A stretch of 57,018 nucleotides of DNA from Nocardiopsis ganjiahuensis DSM 45031 (GCF_000341085.1 NZ_ANBA01000025.1:1-57018); one strand, 5' to 3'; positions 34,126-42,519 are shown, counted from the stretch's first letter. Translations and numbers: made by a program. The notes: generated by a model not told the origin, from the letters alone.

Positions 34126-35712
34126 ATGCGCCAGGGAACCGGGTCCACGGGCGGCGACGACGCCGCCCGTGGCGGGTCGGAGGACGCCGTCCACGGAGGG
34201 GCGACGGGCGCCGCCCGCTGTCCCCACACCGGCGAAGGTCCCCTGCCCCTGCACCGGGAACGGGGCCCGGGGGAGGACCGCGGGGAGGGACTGCCCTGGG
34301 AGCGGTTGCGCTCCCAGTACGGCGGTCTGGCCCCGGTGGAGATCACGCCCGGTGTGTCCGGCTGGCTCCTGCTCGGCTACAAGGAGAACCTCCAGGTCCT
34401 GCGCGACCAGACCTACTTCTCCGCCGATCCGCGCCCCTGGAGCCCCAGCGGGGCACCGCCCGCCCGCAGCGGGGCGCTGGCCCGCGACGGCGACGAGCAC
34501 CAGCGGCTGCGCCTGCCCATCGTGGAGGCACTCGCCTCGGTGGGCACCCCGCAGCTGGTCCCGGTGGTGGAGCGCGCCGCGGTGCGGCTGATCGGCGCGG
34601 TCGAGGCCGAGGGCGCCGCCGACCTCATCGCCGACTACGCCGCCCCGCTGCCCGCGCTCATCCTCAACGAGCTCTTCGGCCTGCCCGACTCCTACGGGCG
34701 CCTGCTCGCCGACCTCACCGCGCGCCTGTGGAGCGGTGACCCGGACCGGGCCGAACCCGCCGCCCTGGCCGTGCGCTCCTACTTCCAGGGGCTGGTCGTC
34801 CGCAGACGCGCGGAACCGGGCAAGGACCTCGCCAGCCTGGTCCTGGCGCACCCGCACGGCCTCAGCGACGAGGAGGCGGTCGAGGCGCTGTCCCTGCTGT
34901 GGGAGACCGGGCACGAGCCCACCACCCACCTCATCGGCAACGCCCTGCTCAAACTGCTCGAGGACCCGAACGTGTGGACCGCCTACCTCGGCGGCACGCT
35001 CACCCCGGAGGACTTCGTCGACTACGTCATGTGGACGGACTCACCGATCCGCATGCTCGCCGGGCGCTACTCGACCATGGACATCAGGTTCGCGGGGGCC
35101 CGGATCCGCCAGGGCGAACCGCTGCTGTTCGGGTTCGCCTCCGCGCACACCGACCCCTCCGTGGCCCGCGGCGCCGACGACGCGATCGCCCTGGCGGGGA
35201 ACCGCTCCCACCTGTCCTGGGGTGCCGGCGCTCACCGGTGCCCGGCCACCGCCTTCGCCCGGGAGCTGGTGCGCACCGCCATCGACACCGCGGTGGACCG
35301 CATGCGGGGCATGGTGATGGCGGTCGAACCCCCCGAACTGAAGTGGCGCTCCTCGCTGAGCGTGCACGGTCTGCTGGAGCTGCCCGTGTGGTTCACCCCG
35401 ACCGGGGAACGGGGCCGGAGCCGGGAACGGCCCGAGGAGTCGCGCCCCGAGCCCGTCGTCACGCGCTGGGTCCGCCGCAGGAAGCGCAAACCGCCCGCGC
35501 AGGGCGCCCGCTACCAGGCTCCGCTGACCAAGGGCGGTGGGACCGAGGACACGGATCCCGCCCCGGCCGTTCCCCGGCAGGCGCCCCGGTCCAGGCCCCG
35601 CAGGGCCGCGCCCCAGGGGTCGGGCGCCCGCTACCAGGCGCCGTTCGCGGAGGAGACGCACACCCCCGACCCCCTGGAGCGGCTCCTGGAGACCTGGCGG
35701 CCCCGGGACTGA
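34126..35712 (+). CDS. Cytochrome P450, CYP157-like, with altered ExxR and a repeated C-terminal tail
   Basis: 528 residues, about 120 longer than a typical bacterial P450. The heme-binding loop is LSWGAGAHRCPA with Cys372 (Trp where Phe is usual). The I-helix reads ALSLLWETGHEPTTHLIG. The K-helix position, normally ExxR, reads DYVMW at 299-303, so the conserved Arg is missing; this recalls CYP157 enzymes of Streptomyces conservons, in which ExxR is replaced by EQSLW. The N-terminal PLHRERGPGEDRG ... PVEITPGVSGWLL also fits that group, but no conservon genes (cvnA-D) are nearby. Residues about 430-528 form a basic, disordered tail with two copies of GARYQAP (460-466, 500-506). Redox partners are not in the window. 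Confidence 0.85.
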   Translation: MRQGTGSTGGDDAARGGSEDAVHGGATGAARCPHTGEGPLPLHRERGPGEDRGEGLPWERLRSQYGGLAPVEITPGVSGWLLLGYKENLQVLRDQTYFSADPRPWSPSGAPPARSGALARDGDEHQRLRLPIVEALASVGTPQLVPVVERAAVRLIGAVEAEGAADLIADYAAPLPALILNELFGLPDSYGRLLADLTARLWSGDPDRAEPAALAVRSYFQGLVVRRRAEPGKDLASLVLAHPHGLSDEEAVEALSLLWETGHEPTTHLIGNALLKLLEDPNVWTAYLGGTLTPEDFVDYVMWTDSPIRMLAGRYSTMDIRFAGARIRQGEPLLFGFASAHTDPSVARGADDAIALAGNRSHLSWGAGAHRCPATAFARELVRTAIDTAVDRMRGMVMAVEPPELKWRSSLSVHGLLELPVWFTPTGERGRSRERPEESRPEPVVTRWVRRRKRKPPAQGARYQAPLTKGGGTEDTDPAPAVPRQAPRSRPRRAAPQGSGARYQAPFAEETHTPDPLERLLETWRPRD

Positions 35713-35735
35713 TCCCGGTACCCGAAGCCCGACCC

Positions 35736-35804
35736 CGGAGACGCGGCCCGGGACCGACCCCGGCACCGGAGACGCGGCCCGGGACCGACCCCGGCACCGG
35801 AGAC
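35736..35804. repeat. Perfect 31-base tandem repeat, 2.2 copies
   Basis: Unit 1 is 35736-35766, unit 2 is 35767-35797, identical, followed by seven bases of a third. The unit starts CGGAGACGCGGCCCGGGACC. It lies between the convergent stops of the P450 and lipoprotein genes; 31 is not a multiple of three, consistent with noncoding DNA. Confidence 0.85.
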
Positions 35805-35821
35805 CGGCCCGCCCCGAGACC

Positions 35822-37057
35822 TCAGCCGGTCTCGGGACCCACCACGACCAGCTCGGGGTGGACGCTCTGCGGGTCGTCCAGGATCGGCTGCTCACCGCCG
35901 CGCAGGTGGTGGTCGAAGAGGCCGACGGAGTAGTCGCGCACCAGCTGGAGCCCGTGTTCGGGATCCAGGTCCCCGAACTGGGCCCGCCACTGGTCGGGGG
36001 TCAACAGGTCCCGCAGGCCGAACTGGTCCATGAGCACCCCCCGGTCCAGGGCGTTGGAGTGCCCGGAGTCGGTGACCCGGATCCACTGGCGCCAGCCGGT
36101 CAGACCCGCCCAGCGCTCGTCCCAGCCCTCCCAGGGCCGCCCCTGGTCGTTGGCGAGCAGGGCCAGGGGCTTGTCGATCCCACCTTCCAGCTGGGCCCCG
36201 TAGTAGGGCCCATCCAGGTTCAGCCCGGCGGACACGCGTTCCTCGTCGAGCAGGGTCTGGGCGACGGCGGCCCCGCCCCAGGAGTGTCCGATCATCCCCA
36301 CCCCGGTGGTGTCCAGGGACGAGGAAGCCTCCCAGGCACGGCCGGCCTCCAGTTCGTCGAGGAGGAAGGTGACGTCGGCCGCGCGGGTGATCCCGCCCAG
36401 CTCCCAGTCCTCGGCCTGGCAGCCCTCGCACCTGTCCACCAGCCCGTCCGGGAACTCCACGGGCGCGGCCTCGTGGCGGTGGTCGATCCCGGCCACCGCG
36501 AAACCGTGGCTGGCCAGCTCCTCGGCGAGCGCACCGGCCCAGGTCCGGGAGAGTCCGGCCCCGGGGGAGAAGAGCACCAGGGGCAGCCCGGACCCGGACG
36601 GGGGCGCCTCCGGGGACGAGTGCGTGCCCACCCCGGTCAGCGCCTCCGCGGGCAGGTCCTCGATCCCCAGCTCGGTGAGGGTCGCCTCGGCCTCCGCCTC
36701 GGTCAGGTACGGAGCCCGCTCGCCGTCGTCGGATGCAGTCGGGTACCACAGGGTGACCATCAGCTCCCGGTCGCCGCCGACCCACGGATCCTCGCGTTCG
36801 GTGTCCGCCAGATGGAAGGTGGTGGTGCCGACGGGGGAGGGGCCGGTGGGGTCGGGCAGGGACGCGGTCGGAGGCTCGTTCCCGGCGTTCCCGGTGTCCT
36901 CGGCGCTGCCGGTGTTCTCAGCGGTCCGGGCGTCCGCGCAACCGGCCAGGGCGGTGGTCAGGGCCAGGGCCGGGGCGAGGACCAGGGTGGTGGCGCGCCG
37001 CCGCCCCGGGGAGGGCGCGGACGGTGCAGGGGGAGCTGGATGAGAGGGGTGGGACAT
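35822..37057 (-). CDS. Lipoprotein alpha/beta hydrolase (PAF-acetylhydrolase-like)
   Basis: 411 residues. The N-terminus has a basic region (GRRRATT), a hydrophobic stretch and the lipobox LAGC at about 37-40, so it is exported and lipid-anchored; an Asp/Thr/Asn-rich linker follows. The hydrolase core has LPLVLFSPGAGLSR (oxyanion region), the nucleophile elbow GHSWGG, and a likely His in DSGHSNALD. The GHSWGG elbow, PLVLFSPG and the LDGP motif fit the platelet-activating-factor acetylhydrolase/chlorophyllase-like group. It would hydrolyse esters outside the cell. A cysteine pair (CEGC) near the middle may form a disulfide. Confidence 0.85.
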   Translation of the reverse strand: MSHPSHPAPPAPSAPSPGRRRATTLVLAPALALTTALAGCADARTAENTGSAEDTGNAGNEPPTASLPDPTGPSPVGTTTFHLADTEREDPWVGGDRELMVTLWYPTASDDGERAPYLTEAEAEATLTELGIEDLPAEALTGVGTHSSPEAPPSGSGLPLVLFSPGAGLSRTWAGALAEELASHGFAVAGIDHRHEAAPVEFPDGLVDRCEGCQAEDWELGGITRAADVTFLLDELEAGRAWEASSSLDTTGVGMIGHSWGGAAVAQTLLDEERVSAGLNLDGPYYGAQLEGGIDKPLALLANDQGRPWEGWDERWAGLTGWRQWIRVTDSGHSNALDRGVLMDQFGLRDLLTPDQWRAQFGDLDPEHGLQLVRDYSVGLFDHHLRGGEQPILDDPQSVHPELVVVGPETG

Positions 37058-37233
37058 CGGGGGCCTTCCCGTCGTGGTCGGTACGCGTTCCCCTCAAACG
37101 CTAGGAACCGGGAGCGGTCGGCCACGAGGGTGCACACCGTAGATCCCGCTGTGCGCAGACCCGAACCCCGACGGTGGGGCAGGCTCTACCCGCACCGCCC
37201 CACCTGCGCTCACACCCTCCGCTCCGCCGGAGT

Positions 37234-37935
37234 TCAGTCCGCGGACTCCACGATCAGCACCTCCAGGGTGCGGGGACCGTGCACGCCCTCCACCCGGTTG
37301 AGTTCGATGTCGCTGGTGGCGGAGGGGCCGCTGATCCACGTGAGCGGACGCGCCGGGTCCAGGAGCCGCACGGCCTGGGGGACCCCGTCCACCACCTGGT
37401 CGGCGCGCACCACGCACAGGTGGTAGTCGGGGACCAGCGTGATCGCCCGGCGGCCCTGGTCGGGACCGGCGTCCAGGACGATGGTGCCGGTCTCGGCGAC
37501 CGCCACCGCGCACCCGGTCACCACCCCGTCGCAGGCGTCCAGTTCGGCCACGGACAGCGGGGACCCGGGGGAGTCGGCGAGCCGACGCGCGGTCACGGAG
37601 GCGAACCACTCCCCGGGCGCCCCCTCGGGAACCGCCACCCGGGTGGCGCCGCGCCGTTCCAGCGCCGCCGCGATCCGGTCGGGCAGTTCGGCGGACGACA
37701 CCCGTTCCACGAGCGCCTTGTAGTCCAGCAACCGGTCCACCAGCACGTCCAGGGTGTCCCCCTCGGCGTGGCTGTCGGCGTAGTCGCGCTCCCACGAACG
37801 CGCCACCGGCTCGTCCGCGGGCACGTCGGCCAGCGCCGCCCGGACCCGGGCCAGTACGCGTTCACGCGATCCGCTCGCCCCGCCGCGCACCCGGCCGCCC
37901 GTGCCTGCGCTCGTCCCGCCGCTCGCTCCGCTCAA
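37234..37935 (-). CDS. lutC: Lactate utilization protein C (LUD domain)
   Basis: 233 residues from the TTG at 37935, which overlaps the lutB stop (TTGA) behind GGAGGAGGGG. The LUD domain is seen in VTGCAVAVAETGTIVLDAG and HLCVVRADQVVDGVPQAV, followed by PLTWISGPSATSDIELNRVEGVHGP, the LutC/YkgG signature. LutC is a subunit of the iron-sulfur L-lactate dehydrogenase complex LutABC that oxidises lactate to pyruvate. It is the last gene of the operon. Confidence 0.92.
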   Translation of the reverse strand: MSGASGGTSAGTGGRVRGGASGSRERVLARVRAALADVPADEPVARSWERDYADSHAEGDTLDVLVDRLLDYKALVERVSSAELPDRIAAALERRGATRVAVPEGAPGEWFASVTARRLADSPGSPLSVAELDACDGVVTGCAVAVAETGTIVLDAGPDQGRRAITLVPDYHLCVVRADQVVDGVPQAVRLLDPARPLTWISGPSATSDIELNRVEGVHGPRTLEVLIVESAD

Positions 37936-39362
37936 CGCCCCTCCTCCTGCTCGCGCTTGTTCCACCACTGCCGGAAGGACTCCTTGGGAACATCCGGGAC
38001 GTCCCTGGTGTCCGTCCACTTCCCGGCGGTCCCGGGCAGGTTGCGGGGGATGGCGCCGCCCACCGCGCCGGCCGCGCGCTGCACCGCGTCCAGCGCGCCC
38101 GCCGAACCGAACACCGCTCCGGCTCCGGCCATCATGGCCTTCTCGCCCACGTGCCCCGGCCCTTCCGCGACCTGTTCGCGCAGGTGCACCAGGACCTCGG
38201 GGATGTCGATGGCGACCGGACAGACGTCGTAGCAGGCCCCGCACAGCGACGACGCGTACGGCAGCGCCTTGTCCGCCTCCGAGGCCATCCCCTGGAGCTG
38301 CGGGGTGAGGATCGCGCCGATCGGCCCCGGATAGACCGACCCGTAGGCGTGGCCGCCGGTGCGCTCGTAGACCGGGCAGATGTTCAGGCAGGCCGAGCAG
38401 CGGATGCAGCGCAGCGCCTGGCGCCCCACGGTGTCGGCGAGCACGTCGGTGCGGCCGTTGTCGAGCAGTACCAGGTGGAATTCCTGAGGTCCGTCGCCCG
38501 GGGCCACCCCGGTCCAGGTCGAGGTGTACGGGTTCATCCGCTCTCCGGTGGAGGAACGGGGCAGCAGCTGCAGGAACACCTCGAGGTCGGACCACGTGGG
38601 CACGATCTTCTCGATCCCCACCACCGAGATCAGTGTCTCGGGCAGGGTCAGGCACATCCGTCCGTTGCCCTCGGACTCCAGCACCACGAGCGTTCCGGAG
38701 TCGGCCACGGCGAAGTTGGCCCCCGAGACCGCCACCTTGGCGCGCAGGAAGAGTTCGCGCAGGTGGACACGGGCGGCCTCGGCCAGCGCCTTGGGGTCGT
38801 CGGTGAGCCCCTCGGGGGCGGGGACACCCCACTCCGACATCTGGTCCAGGAAGATCTCCCGGATCTGGGAGCGGCCCAGGTGGATGGCGGGCACCAGGAT
38901 GTGCGAGGGCAGGTCGTCGCCCAGCTGCACGATGAGCTCGGCCAGGTCCGTCTCGTAGGCGGTGATCCCGGCCGCTTCCAGGGCGTTGTTGAGTTCGATC
39001 TCCTGGGTGGCCATCGACTTGACCTTGACCACCTCGGTCTCGCCGGTCTCGCGCACCAGGCGGGTGACGATCGCGTTGGCCTCGGCGGCGTCCGCGGCCC
39101 AGTGCACGGTGCCGCCCGCCCGCCGGACCGACTCCTCCAGCTGCTCGAGGTAGTGGTCCAGGTGGCGCAGCGTGTGCGTCTTGACCCGCTCGCCCTCCGA
39201 ACGCAGCCGCTGCCAGTCGTCGCCCAGCTCACCGACGACCGCGTCGCGTTTGCCGCGGATGGTGCGGGTGGCCTTGTGCAGGTTCTGCCGGGTCCGCGAG
39301 TCGCCGACCGCGGTGCGGGCGGCCTCGGGGAAGGGCGGAAGGCCCAGGAATGTGGCACTCAA
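37932..39362 (-). CDS. lutB: Lactate utilization iron-sulfur protein B
   Basis: 476 residues. I place the start at the TTG at 39362, which overlaps the lutA stop (TTGA) and gives the expected N-terminus SATFLGLPPFPEAAR; GGAG lies about 11 bases upstream. The N-terminal LUD domain (AVSGANFAVADSGTLVVLESEGN) is followed by two 4Fe-4S clusters, CIRCSACLNICP and CGACYDVCP, and the C-terminal LutB region ending SFRQWWNKREQ. It carries electrons in the LutABC lactate-oxidation complex. The stop overlaps the next start by four bases. Confidence 0.92.
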   Translation of the reverse strand: MSATFLGLPPFPEAARTAVGDSRTRQNLHKATRTIRGKRDAVVGELGDDWQRLRSEGERVKTHTLRHLDHYLEQLEESVRRAGGTVHWAADAAEANAIVTRLVRETGETEVVKVKSMATQEIELNNALEAAGITAYETDLAELIVQLGDDLPSHILVPAIHLGRSQIREIFLDQMSEWGVPAPEGLTDDPKALAEAARVHLRELFLRAKVAVSGANFAVADSGTLVVLESEGNGRMCLTLPETLISVVGIEKIVPTWSDLEVFLQLLPRSSTGERMNPYTSTWTGVAPGDGPQEFHLVLLDNGRTDVLADTVGRQALRCIRCSACLNICPVYERTGGHAYGSVYPGPIGAILTPQLQGMASEADKALPYASSLCGACYDVCPVAIDIPEVLVHLREQVAEGPGHVGEKAMMAGAGAVFGSAGALDAVQRAAGAVGGAIPRNLPGTAGKWTDTRDVPDVPKESFRQWWNKREQEEGR

Positions 39363-40099
39363 GTTCGCGCGTACTCCTTCTCGGTGCTGGCCAGGATCTC
39401 GGCGATGTGCGCGATCCGCATACCGGAGCGCTGGCGGGACAGGGTGCCGCCGATGTGCATCAGGCAGGAGTTGTCCACCGCGCACAGGACCTCGGCGCCG
39501 GTGCCGACCACGTGGCGGGCCTTGTCGAAGGCCATCGCCGCGGAGACGTCGCCGTTCTTGACCGAGAACGTGCCCCCGAACCCGCAGCACTCGGTCGCGC
39601 CGGGCAGTTCGAGCAGTTCCAGGCCGCGCACCGCGCGCAGCAGCTGGTAGGGACGGTCCCCCAGGCCGAGCATGCGCAGCCCGTGGCAGGTGGGGTGGTA
39701 GACGACCCGGTGCGGGAAGTAGGCGCCCACGTCGGTCACCTCCAGCACGTCCACGAGGAACTCGGTGAGGTCGTACACGCGCGGTCCGAGGTCGGCCATC
39801 TTGCGGGAGAGCCTGCTCCCCGCCGCGCCCAGCTTGGGGTAGTTGTCGCGCACCATCGCGGCGCACGAGGCCGAGGGCACCACGACGGCGTCGGCGTTGT
39901 CGAAGGTCTTGGCGAAGCGCACCGCGAGCTTGGCCGCGGGGCGCCGGTAGCCGGTGTTGTAGTGCATCTGCCCGCAGCAGGTCTGCTCCGCGGGGAAGAC
40001 CACCTCGTGGCCCAGCCGCTCCAGGAGCCGCACCACCGCGCGGCCGGTGCCGGGGAAGAGCGTGTCGTTGACACAGGTGACGAAAAGCGCGATTCGCAT
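39359..40099 (-). CDS. lutA: Lactate utilization protein A (CCG-domain)
   Basis: 246 residues from ATG 40099, with GAAGGAGG just upstream. Two CCG domains, the noncanonical cysteine-rich modules of LutA/GlpC/HdrB proteins: CCGQMHYNTGY and CCGFGGTFSVK, plus SCAAMVRDNYP and HPTCHGLRMLG. First gene of lutABC. The promoter region upstream holds two palindromes sharing the core GGTCGGACC, very likely operators for the divergent GntR regulator. Confidence 0.93.
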   Translation of the reverse strand: MRIALFVTCVNDTLFPGTGRAVVRLLERLGHEVVFPAEQTCCGQMHYNTGYRRPAAKLAVRFAKTFDNADAVVVPSASCAAMVRDNYPKLGAAGSRLSRKMADLGPRVYDLTEFLVDVLEVTDVGAYFPHRVVYHPTCHGLRMLGLGDRPYQLLRAVRGLELLELPGATECCGFGGTFSVKNGDVSAAMAFDKARHVVGTGAEVLCAVDNSCLMHIGGTLSRQRSGMRIAHIAEILASTEKEYART

Positions 40100-40125
40100 G
40101 GGCCTCCTTCGTGCCCCGGCCGCGC

Positions 40126-40138
40126 CCGGTCGGACCGG
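40126..40138. promoter_or_regulatory. Secondary LutR operator-like palindrome
   Basis: CCGGTC-G-GACCGG, with the same GGTCGGACC core as the main operator. It lies 27 bases upstream of the lutA start; centre-to-centre distance to the main site is 56 bases. Confidence 0.45.
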
Positions 40139-40179
40139 TCCCAGCCCGGGGACACGGTCCACGGGGCCCAACCGGGGGC

Positions 40180-40196
40180 AAGTGGTCGGACCACTT
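40180..40196. promoter_or_regulatory. Probable LutR/LldR operator
   Basis: AAGTGGTC-G-GACCACTT is a perfect 8-1-8 palindrome. It contains the TGGTNNNACCA core bound by FadR-subfamily GntR regulators such as PdhR and LldR, and lies between the divergent lutABC and regulator genes. Confidence 0.75.
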
Positions 40197-40247
40197 TGAC
40201 ATGTCGGTTGATGTGGAGGCAAGCGGGGCAGTGGTGACCGGAACGGG

Positions 40248-40253
40248 TAGAAT
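40248..40253 (+). promoter_or_regulatory. -10 element for the GntR regulator gene
   Basis: TAGAAT matches the actinobacterial -10 consensus; a start near 40260 would leave a leader of about 40 bases. No good -35 is visible. The 10-base palindrome TGTGATCACA (40259-40268) falls at the presumed transcript start. Confidence 0.45.
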
Positions 40254-40299
40254 CTCGCTGTGATCACACCGATTCCCAGAGCAAAAGGTGGTTGACGGC

Positions 40300-41007
40300 G
40301 TGCGAACCCCGGTCGCCCAGCGGACTGTCGCACAGATCAAGGCGATGATTTCCGACGGAGAGGTAGGACCAGGGCAGCAGCTCCCCACCGAACGCGACCT
40401 GTCCGTGCGGCTGGGGGTCTCCCGGGGCTCCGTGCGCGAGGCGATCCGTTCCCTCACCACCCTCGGTGTGCTGGAGGTCCGCCACGGCGCGGGCGTCTAC
40501 GTCACAGCGCTGCGCCCGGCCGACCTGCTGGAGGCCTTCTCGGTCCTGGCCGAGGTCTCGAGGGACGAGACCCTGCTGGAGGTCCTCCAGGTCCGCCGGA
40601 TGATCGAACCCGCCGCCACCGCCGTCGCGGCCGCCCGTGCCACCCCCGAGGACCTGGAGCGGATCGGCGCCCTGCTCGACGACATGGAGGACGGCTCCGG
40701 GCCCCGGGAGCCCGCCGAGCACGGGGCGGCCGACCTCGGCTTCCACCAGGCCATCGTGGCCTGCGCGGGCAACGCCACCCTCTCCGCCGTCCACGCCGGT
40801 CTGTCCTCGCGCACCTTCAACGAACGGGTCTGGGCCGGGCACGGCGAGGCCGGCCTCACCGAGACCCTGCACGAGGACCACCGCCGCATCCACGAGGCCC
40901 TCCTGGCCCGCGACCCCGAAGCGGCCCGGGCGGCCGCGGCCGCGCACGTCCTGCGCGTGGAGCGCTGGCTCGGCGCCCGGACCAGCCCCGGGCAGGAAGA
41001 GGCCTGA
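40300..41007 (+). CDS. lutR: GntR/FadR-family lactate operon regulator
   Basis: 235 residues from GTG 40300, preceded by AAGGTGG; the GTG at 40288 is an alternative. The N-terminal GntR winged helix is RTVAQIKAMISDGEVGPGQQLPTERDLSVRLGVSRGSVREAIRSLTTLGVLEVRHGAGVYV; the C-terminal FCD domain has the metal/ligand residues in VRRMIEPAATA, DLGFHQAIVACAGN and EDHRRIHEALLARD. Divergent position next to lutABC and the palindromic operators indicate that it represses the operon until lactate binds. Name assigned by context. Confidence 0.85.
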   Translation: MRTPVAQRTVAQIKAMISDGEVGPGQQLPTERDLSVRLGVSRGSVREAIRSLTTLGVLEVRHGAGVYVTALRPADLLEAFSVLAEVSRDETLLEVLQVRRMIEPAATAVAAARATPEDLERIGALLDDMEDGSGPREPAEHGAADLGFHQAIVACAGNATLSAVHAGLSSRTFNERVWAGHGEAGLTETLHEDHRRIHEALLARDPEAARAAAAAHVLRVERWLGARTSPGQEEA

Positions 41008-41030
41008 CCCGAGGGCCCGGCCCGCGGTCC

Positions 41031-41052
41031 GCCCGGGACTCTCGGCCCGGGC
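41031..41052. terminator. Hairpin between convergent regulator and acidic-protein genes
   Basis: GCCCGGG and CCCGGGC arms with an 8-base loop, 24 bases after the regulator stop and just past the stop of the minus-strand gene. Confidence 0.45.
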
Positions 41053-41067
41053 TCTCGGCGCCGTCCC

Positions 41068-41379
41068 TCAGCCCCTGCGCCGGCGCTCGGCCCGTTCCGC
41101 GTACTCCTCGGCCCTGAGCAGCCGTGCCAGCTCCTCGCGCCCGGGCACGGGGGCGGACTCCTCCTCGGAATCGGGCGCCTGTTCCGGAACCTCCTTGCGG
41201 AGTTCGGCGTCTATACCGAGTACCTCGTGGTCCTCGATCTCCTCGATCCGGTAGTCGTCAGGGTGCTCCTCCAGGTAGTCCGCCACGGCGGTGTCCTGAT
41301 CCGGGGCGCCCACGTCCATCTCGGCGTACACGTCGTCGATGTCCGCGGCGTCTTTGTCGAAGTCTGCGGATTCCGTCAC
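41068..41379 (-). CDS. Small acidic protein of unknown function
   Basis: 103 residues from GTG 41379, with GAGGGGG six bases upstream. Very acidic through residues 1-75 (DFDKDAADIDDVYAEMD, LEEHPDDYRIEEIEDHE), then a basic C-terminal helix (ELARLLRAEEYAERAERRRRG). No known domain recognised; the charge split recalls small regulatory or nucleic-acid-mimic proteins, but that is speculation. Divergent from the channel gene. Confidence 0.6.
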   Translation of the reverse strand: MTESADFDKDAADIDDVYAEMDVGAPDQDTAVADYLEEHPDDYRIEEIEDHEVLGIDAELRKEVPEQAPDSEEESAPVPGREELARLLRAEEYAERAERRRRG

Positions 41380-41543
41380 CGGCGGCCCCCTCGCCTCGGT
41401 TTCCCTCACTCGATCATGCCTGGTCGGGGCAGGAGACGCCAGTAGGGCACGTACCGAGGGCGATGAGAGCGAAACGGGGCGCAGCCCCCCAGCGGTAGGC
41501 TTTTGCGCCGTTGCCCGACACAACGAACGGAGTTCCGCCCACC

Positions 41544-42392
41544 GTGACCGTGCGCGAACGGGTCAGCGACATCGTCGACTCCCACTGGTTCCAAGGAAGC
41601 GTCGTCACCCTCATTCTCGTCAACGCCGTGATCCTGGGGGTCGAGACCTCGCCTCGGATCATGGCCGACCACGGGGACCTGCTGCACAGGGTCGACGTGG
41701 TGATCCTCGCGCTCTTCGTGGTCGAGCTGTCCCTGCGGGCCTACGCCCACCGGACCGCCTTCCTGCGCGACCCATGGAGCTGGTTCGACATGGTGATCGT
41801 CGGTCTGGCGCTGATGCCCTCCTCCGGGCCCTTCGCGGTGCTCCGTGTCCTGCGCGTCCTCAGGGTGCTGCGGCTGCTGTCGGTGATACCGACCCTGCGC
41901 CACGTGGTGGCGGGCCTGTTCCGGGCGCTGCCCGGAATGGCGGCCATCCTCTTCCTGGTCATCCTGCTGCTCTACGTCTCGGGCGTGATGGCCACCAAGC
42001 TCTTCCAGGACGTCTCGCCCGAGTACTTCGGGGACCTGCCCACCTCCCTGTTCACCCTCTTCCAGATCTCCACCGCCGACAGCTGGTCCGCGATCGCGAA
42101 GGACGTGATGGCGCACCAGCCCCTCGCCTGGATCTTCTTCGTCCTCTTCGTGCTGGTCTCCACGTTCGTGGCCCTGAACCTGTTCGTGGCGGTCGCGGTG
42201 GAGGCCCTGGAGAAGGACTCGGGGGTGGGCGGGTCCGCCCCGAGCACGGAGCCGGAGCCGGAACCCGTGCCCCCGCCCGGGTCCGGCAGCGGCCAGGAGC
42301 AGATCCTCGCCGAACTGCGCGCTCTCCGGGCGGAGGTGGCGGCCCTGCGCGGCGACCACGAGCGCCAGGGCAGCGCCAACTCCACCCACTGA
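41544..42392 (+). CDS. Voltage-gated cation channel, single-domain (BacNav-like) with ADSW filter
   Basis: 282 residues from GTG 41544 (a TTG at 41511 is an alternative). Six transmembrane helices: S1 about 18-36, S2 50-68, S3 79-92, S4 with Arg101, 104, 107 and 110 at every third position (LRVLRVLRVLRLL), S5 130-150, S6 195-220. The pore loop FTLFQISTADSWSAI aligns with the bacterial sodium-channel filter (T-L-E-S-W), but here it reads T177-A-D-S-W181, with Asp instead of the selectivity Glu. The tail has a Pro/Glu linker and a coiled coil (QEQILAELRALRAEVAALRG), the tetramerisation element of these channels. Acts in the cytoplasmic membrane. Confidence 0.88.
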   Translation: MTVRERVSDIVDSHWFQGSVVTLILVNAVILGVETSPRIMADHGDLLHRVDVVILALFVVELSLRAYAHRTAFLRDPWSWFDMVIVGLALMPSSGPFAVLRVLRVLRVLRLLSVIPTLRHVVAGLFRALPGMAAILFLVILLLYVSGVMATKLFQDVSPEYFGDLPTSLFTLFQISTADSWSAIAKDVMAHQPLAWIFFVLFVLVSTFVALNLFVAVAVEALEKDSGVGGSAPSTEPEPEPVPPPGSGSGQEQILAELRALRAEVAALRGDHERQGSANSTH

Positions 42393-42519
42393 CGCTCTGA
42401 CGTGCACGGAAACTCCCGTGGTTGGCGGCTTTCATGGGAAGGTGGGGGCAGAGCCCCGTAGGGTGGACGCGGTGTCCGGGAGCTGGTGCCGGACACCGCG
42501 TGCCCTGATCATGGACGAC

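Noticed and set aside
34126..35712. Conservon (cvnA-E) membership of the P450
   Set aside because: No histidine kinase-like, roadblock, DUF742 or small GTPase gene lies on either side; only the P450 resembles CvnE.
37932..40460. Single 842-residue frame across lutA and lutB
   Set aside because: The N-terminal part is out of frame with lutA and has no LutB homology; the real LutB begins at the TTG overlapping the lutA stop.
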